Origin: Sanderia malayensis
Lineage: Eukaryota > Cnidaria > Scyphozoa > Semaeostomeae > Pelagiidae
Length of the DNA: 64,000 nucleotides
Direction: 5' to 3'
Assembly: GCA_013076295.1 (NCBI GenBank)
Contig: RQOL01000855.1
Location: 1,736,001-1,800,000, forward strand
The position numbers and the translations under genes were made by a program. Positions within the stretch are counted from its first letter, which is position 1. Every line of letters starts with the position of its first letter. Under the pieces are notes generated by a model. The model was not told the DNA's origin. It searched no databases and was given only the letters and a program-made list of their open reading frames with translations. Of this stretch, positions 60,143-64,000 are shown in pieces.

Positions 60143-63100
60143 ATGCTGTTGCAAGGTGGATGGATTTTCGTAGTTTTAATCACACTAACCCATGTTTCAA
60201 CTGATCAGAGTGAAGCCTCGATTAAGAAGGTAAGCCACATGAATTATCTCAACTTCTCAGATGATAAACTCTATTATCTTTTACGAGAACATCGCTTTTT
60301 ATTCTCCCGCGTTTTAAACTAACCTTTATCAGCGTGAATATTTTGCACAAATTAAAGTTTCGTTCAATATCTTTGCACTCATCTTGAAGTGACTATTTAT
60401 TGCGAAGATAAATACACATTACTATCATTTTGAAACTGATATTTTAACTTTATTTCACGTTTCTTCAAGATACAATCTCTTTCATATCGGCTTCTTTTCT
60501 TTATAATTGCCCGATTTTGATTATTATTCAAATTTTTTTAATTCCAGCTTGCATTCTTTATTTTATTTTCTCTTTCATGACACAGTGTAGGGTCGTTGGA
60601 GACGATACGGTCGTCTGCACAATTCAAAGGAGGGTAATTTGTGCTATTTCATTAAGGTTTCTTTTGATTTCCTGATATATTGATCGTAGTGAAGTTATCA
60701 CATCCTTCCAGTATCACAGTTAGCATATTTAATGCCAGCCGTCACGTTTAGCGACTCAAGAGAAAGGGTATCTTCTTGGATAGCTTCCTTCAATGAAGTT
60801 CCTGATTCATCTCTCTAATTCCAAAATTTGTTTGTTTTCACAGGAGCCTCCCATTGGCTCATTTGATGATGATGATGATGATGATCATACATCTGTTCAC
60901 GAAGCCAAACTCTCCGAGAGAACATCCAGACTGGGTTTCAGACGAAAAGATTTAAAACGAAATCCACCTGGGGTACATAAATTAATTCAATGCTTTGTCG
61001 TATGCTAGCTTCAAAGTCCCCTTACCCCAGTCCAATTGTTTGGAAAGACCCCTTGTCCCTCAACCTATAAATCCAGCTTTATTTCATGGCTGACCATTTT
61101 CACATTGCATTTTTGACATTTGTCTTCTTAATCGCATTTGCACCTTTTCTTCGTCTTTGGAAAATTAATCTCAACTTGTACGTCACAAACATGCCTTCTG
61201 CATGATGCCCGTTAATCCAAGTCTTCAAGGTATTGCATACACGTTATTTGTCCAGCTGTTCTGGCATCTCTATGTTCAGATGAATACTTTGCCATCCACA
61301 ACAATGTGCTCAAATATAGCGTACAGTAATACAGTAAATTGATTATCTCTGCTATTGGCTACACAGCCAGAAGCTTCACAAGGATCACGATTACTTAAGA
61401 TATTGATTAGCTAGCAATCGTGATTTTGGTGATCTACGATTGCTCTCATTTGGAGCTCACAATGTATATTTGGTTACAATACACTATGAATCTATATTGT
61501 TCATCAGTTTCTAATATCTCACTTGAGTTCACTTCCTATGTCTGTTTATGCCAGTGCTTTTTATAGACTGTCCCAAAATGTAATTTTACGCATACCTTAC
61601 GTTAGGAGCTCTGTAGGAATAATTTAGAACCGATGGACAGAGAGAATGTTATTTAATAAATTAAATAACATTTGTTAAAGCTAAGCATGATACCTATATG
61701 CTACTGTACAATTTAATGTCTTCTTCTAGTGCGTTTTTGCTGGATCCTCAATTCATTGCCAAGGAGGTATAAAGGTAACCAACACGAACAAAAATGTTTA
61801 CTAGCTAAGAGTATGCAGCACAGGCCACTAATATGCAGGAGCAACTTTGATTCAATCCTGGTTTTGTTTGGAATTCCCTATTTTCAATCTGTTCTTAATC
61901 ACAGTATTGTACTGAAACATTTAAAGGCAGTCTGATGTGAAATCCACTTAGATTCAAGATGTAATAACATTTCTTAAAAACGCTGGATATCAGGTCAAAT
62001 TGAATCGTCTCTTTTGTATTCAATAATCGTCTTGGCTTCTCCAAAAGTCAATCAATTTTTAAGCAACCCGGCATGAACAGATTAATAAGCCCACATTGTG
62101 GAGCTTGGTGCCTCTTATTTGTACTCTTATGCGTTAGCAAATGTATGGTTCCTTGTACCTGGAGATCTGTTACATAGGAAAGTCATCGCAAACCTATTTC
62201 AATATCTTTTGTTTTGCTAGATTTCCGGACGCGGTGCAGTTGGAAGAACTGGAAGTCCGGGGTTACCGGGTCCTAAGGTAGGTAAGGTATGTATACATGT
62301 ATGCACGGTTTGATAATAGCATTGCACTTTGCACGTCCGGTCCGGATCAGCTAAATCTAGCTTACTTTCAGCTTTCATAGAATTTTTGAGAAATGTCCTG
62401 TTTCTATGTCGCCTTGGATGTGCAACTTTGTTTGAGTAAATTGGTGTAGAATCTGATTAATATTCTATTGCACGCGATTTGTTTGAATTTCGTAGCTTTG
62501 GAATAGCTTATTATGTTTATGAATTTCTTGCAGGGTGAGAAAGGGGGGCGTGGGAGTCCAGGAAGACCGGGACAGGACGGTGAGGTATGTTTAACAACCT
62601 GCCTATTAACCAAGTAAAGATTTCATCATTACGCTGATAATATCCATTCGCTATTTTGGGGTTAAGTTAATTTACTATGTTTCTGTCTTGATAGCAAGGA
62701 CCAAGAGGCTTTCTGGGAGAAAAAGGCGAACAGGGAGCCAAGGGGCAACAAGGAGAAAGGGTAATAATACTACTACGCTTATTACTAAGTAAATCAAGGG
62801 TTCATGTTTTGATGAACTACCAAAGGGCTTTGGTTTTATTTAGCTGTTGTTAATTATGCAACACCTTTATGTATTTTCTATATATTGTAATGTTTCTTCT
62901 TAGCCACGATTCTGTTTATTCTTTAGGGTGACCCAGGACGATCAGGACAACAAGGCATGCCGGGAATTCCATCAAACTGCAACATGCTCAGTTACAAGCC
63001 AACAAACTGCCCGAAAGGAAACAGGGGACCAAGAGGGTTGAAAGGCTCCGAAGGGGAAGAGGGACCTATTGGAGCCAAAGGAAGAAAAGGAAGAAGAGGT

Positions 63101-63376
63101 GCCAAAGGAGAGACAGGTCCTCGCGGTGCCTCGGGTGTACCAGGAAGCATTGGATTATATGGTGCATTAATGCACGATGGATCATGTAGGCAGCTATTTT
63201 CGCCATGGGTCTTTCCATCTGGCTCACCAATAGGACAGCTCAAGACTCAATGCCAGTTTCGTGAATATTTATTGTCACTAGAAATAGAGCCACATGGTTA
63301 TAATGGTAAGATTCGTTATAATTATAAGTGCTGTCCATTCAAGGCTTCGGATATTGACAGAATGACGTTGCTTTGA
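60143..63376 (+). CDS. Short-chain collagen-like secreted protein with Cys-rich C-terminus
   Basis: Exons: 60143-60229, 60586-60633, 60844-60972, 61730-61774, 62221-62277, 62534-62584, 62695-62760, 62927-63376; 310 aa, all phase 0. A signal peptide follows the ATG at 60143 (MLLQGGWIFVVLITLTH); an upstream ATG at 60125 is also in frame. A Cys-bearing linker precedes an acidic run of seven Asp, encoded by a GAT microsatellite, and then a basic region. Two Gly-X-Y blocks, residues ~105-178 and ~190-235, are interrupted by SNCNMLSYKPTNC. The C-terminal ~75 residues (CRQLFSPWVFPSG, CQFREYLLSLEIE, KIRYNYKCCPF) form a Cys-rich domain vaguely like dermatopontin-type repeats. Exons of 51-66 bp cut after whole Gly-X-Y triplets, typical of collagens. 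Likely extracellular matrix. Confidence 0.85.
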
Positions 63377-63916
63377 GGTCGTGTGAAAGGCAATCAACTG
63401 CAATTTATTTATGGCCAATACTTCAAGGGATCTGTTAACATGCATTGCAACTATTTGGGGATTCTCCACTTGTGTTGGCCAATGATTTCCCACCAGCAAG
63501 TGCCGTTTTGTTGATAATTATTTTGAAGACTACTTTGACTTGCATCCCTTTTACTGCTCTTGTTATTGTGTATATGTGTCTTATTGTTGCCAATCAATTG
63601 TTGAAAACTTACAAATTATGGTCAATGGTGCATCCCGTCCCCTTAGTTGCGTCACATCAACTTTAAGCACATAATAGTATTATATGTCCTTTTGTAAAGA
63701 CATTGTGTATTCCACTCCAGTTAAGCTCTCGCCTTAAAATATTTTTTCAAAATAAACCCACTCCTTGAATAAGTTCCCACTCAGTTCCCACCCTAAAATA
63801 TTTGTTTCGAAATAAGCCCCCGGGGGTTTAATCGAGGACTCGCAGTGAAGAGTTTACAAATGACAACAACATCAACAACATTGATCTGCTCCATGATCTC
63901 TGCCACTAAAACAAAG
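63377..63916. other. Spacer with dispersed repeat copy B
   Basis: Collagen 3' UTR, then a repeat at about 63728-63840 whose 3' half (63763-63835) matches 34993-35064, itself an internal ~57-bp duplication. Confidence 0.55.
63763..63835. repeat. Dispersed repeat copy B
   Basis: CCCACCCTAAAATATTTGTT, then CGAAATAAGCCCCCGGGGG and TTTAATCGAGGA; see copy A at 34993-35064. Confidence 0.6.
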
Positions 63917-64000
63917 ATGGCGGCTGTCCTCAGAGGAGATGATTCTGGAGACATAACAGCAAATTTAAAATCACTTGCATTTGAAACAGGTCTGTCAGAA
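63917..64000 (+). CDS. 5' exon of a further gene, truncated by the window end
   Basis: ATG in a good start context (AAAGATGGCG) opens a frame that runs to the window end: MAAVLRGDDSGDITANLKSL and beyond, 28 codons without a stop. No family recognised. It could also end at a splice donor just outside the window. Confidence 0.45.
   Translation, partial: MAAVLRGDDSGDITANLKSLAFETGLSE

Noticed and set aside
62992..63243. Pro/Leu-rich minus-strand ORF
   Set aside because: Exact antisense of the Gly-X-Y exon of the collagen gene.

Overview
This is a gene-dense, AT-rich nuclear segment of an invertebrate animal. Genes are split by short GT-AG introns. The protein set is metazoan: Tectonic, XRCC4, CRK, FANK1, TMEM101, a bifunctional H6PD, an Id-like HLH protein, a rhodopsin-class GPCR, a secreted collagen and a G-alpha subunit. 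Degenerate TTAGGG-type telomere repeats occur internally. Many intron-rich genes resemble their vertebrate counterparts, so a slowly evolving non-insect invertebrate (sponge, placozoan, cnidarian or basal deuterostome) is likely. I cannot name the species from sequence alone.

Layout. 0-10 kb (+): a 12-exon very-long-chain 3-oxoacyl-CoA reductase (HSD17B12 type) with an intronless 14-3-3 gene nested in intron 8 and a hAT-type MITE in intron 5; then a two-exon gene of unknown family and an ADP-ribosylglycohydrolase. 10-14 kb: mostly empty, leading to a single-exon GPCR at 14.3 kb. 15.7-20.7 kb (-): di-N-acetylchitobiase and the intronless GDH/6PGL bifunctional enzyme, which carries one in-frame TAA. 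21.5-25 kb: an orphan 352-aa ORF, a weak two-exon candidate and a possible microprotein. 25.5-27.5 kb (-): FANK1. 27.9-30.2 kb: a 184-bp satellite array. 30.3-31.4 kb (+): TMEM101 with a hammerhead-like motif in its intron. 31.4-33.1 kb (-): XRCC4, head-to-head with Tectonic (33.5-37.7 kb, +). 40.1-41.6 kb (+): an Id-like HLH gene. 44.0-49.6 kb (-): a giant coiled-coil protein with three membrane hairpins and a C-terminal galactose-binding-like domain, almost all in one 5-kb exon. 51-52.5 kb: repeat units carrying telomere-like runs. 52.9-56.6 kb (+): CRK. 58.0-59.2 kb (+): an intronless divergent G-alpha. 60.1-63.4 kb (+): a collagen-like secreted protein. 63.9 kb: the first exon of another gene, cut by the window edge.

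The genes do not form one pathway. They cover ER lipid and NADPH metabolism (HSD17B12, H6PD), glycan breakdown (chitobiase), signalling (14-3-3, GPCR, CRK, G-alpha), ciliary and germ-cell functions (Tectonic, FANK1) and DNA end joining (XRCC4). The clearest candidate for something undescribed is the protein at 44.0-49.6 kb: three [coiled coil + two-pass hairpin] modules, a long coiled coil, then a HECTD1/BTBD9-type F5/8C-like domain.

Three conserved genes show a reading-frame problem: a 1-nt offset in the ADP-ribosylglycohydrolase, a 1-nt offset at an A5 run in XRCC4, and an in-frame TAA in H6PD. Either assembly errors or real lesions could explain them. All exon boundaries were placed by eye from splice signals and frame continuity.
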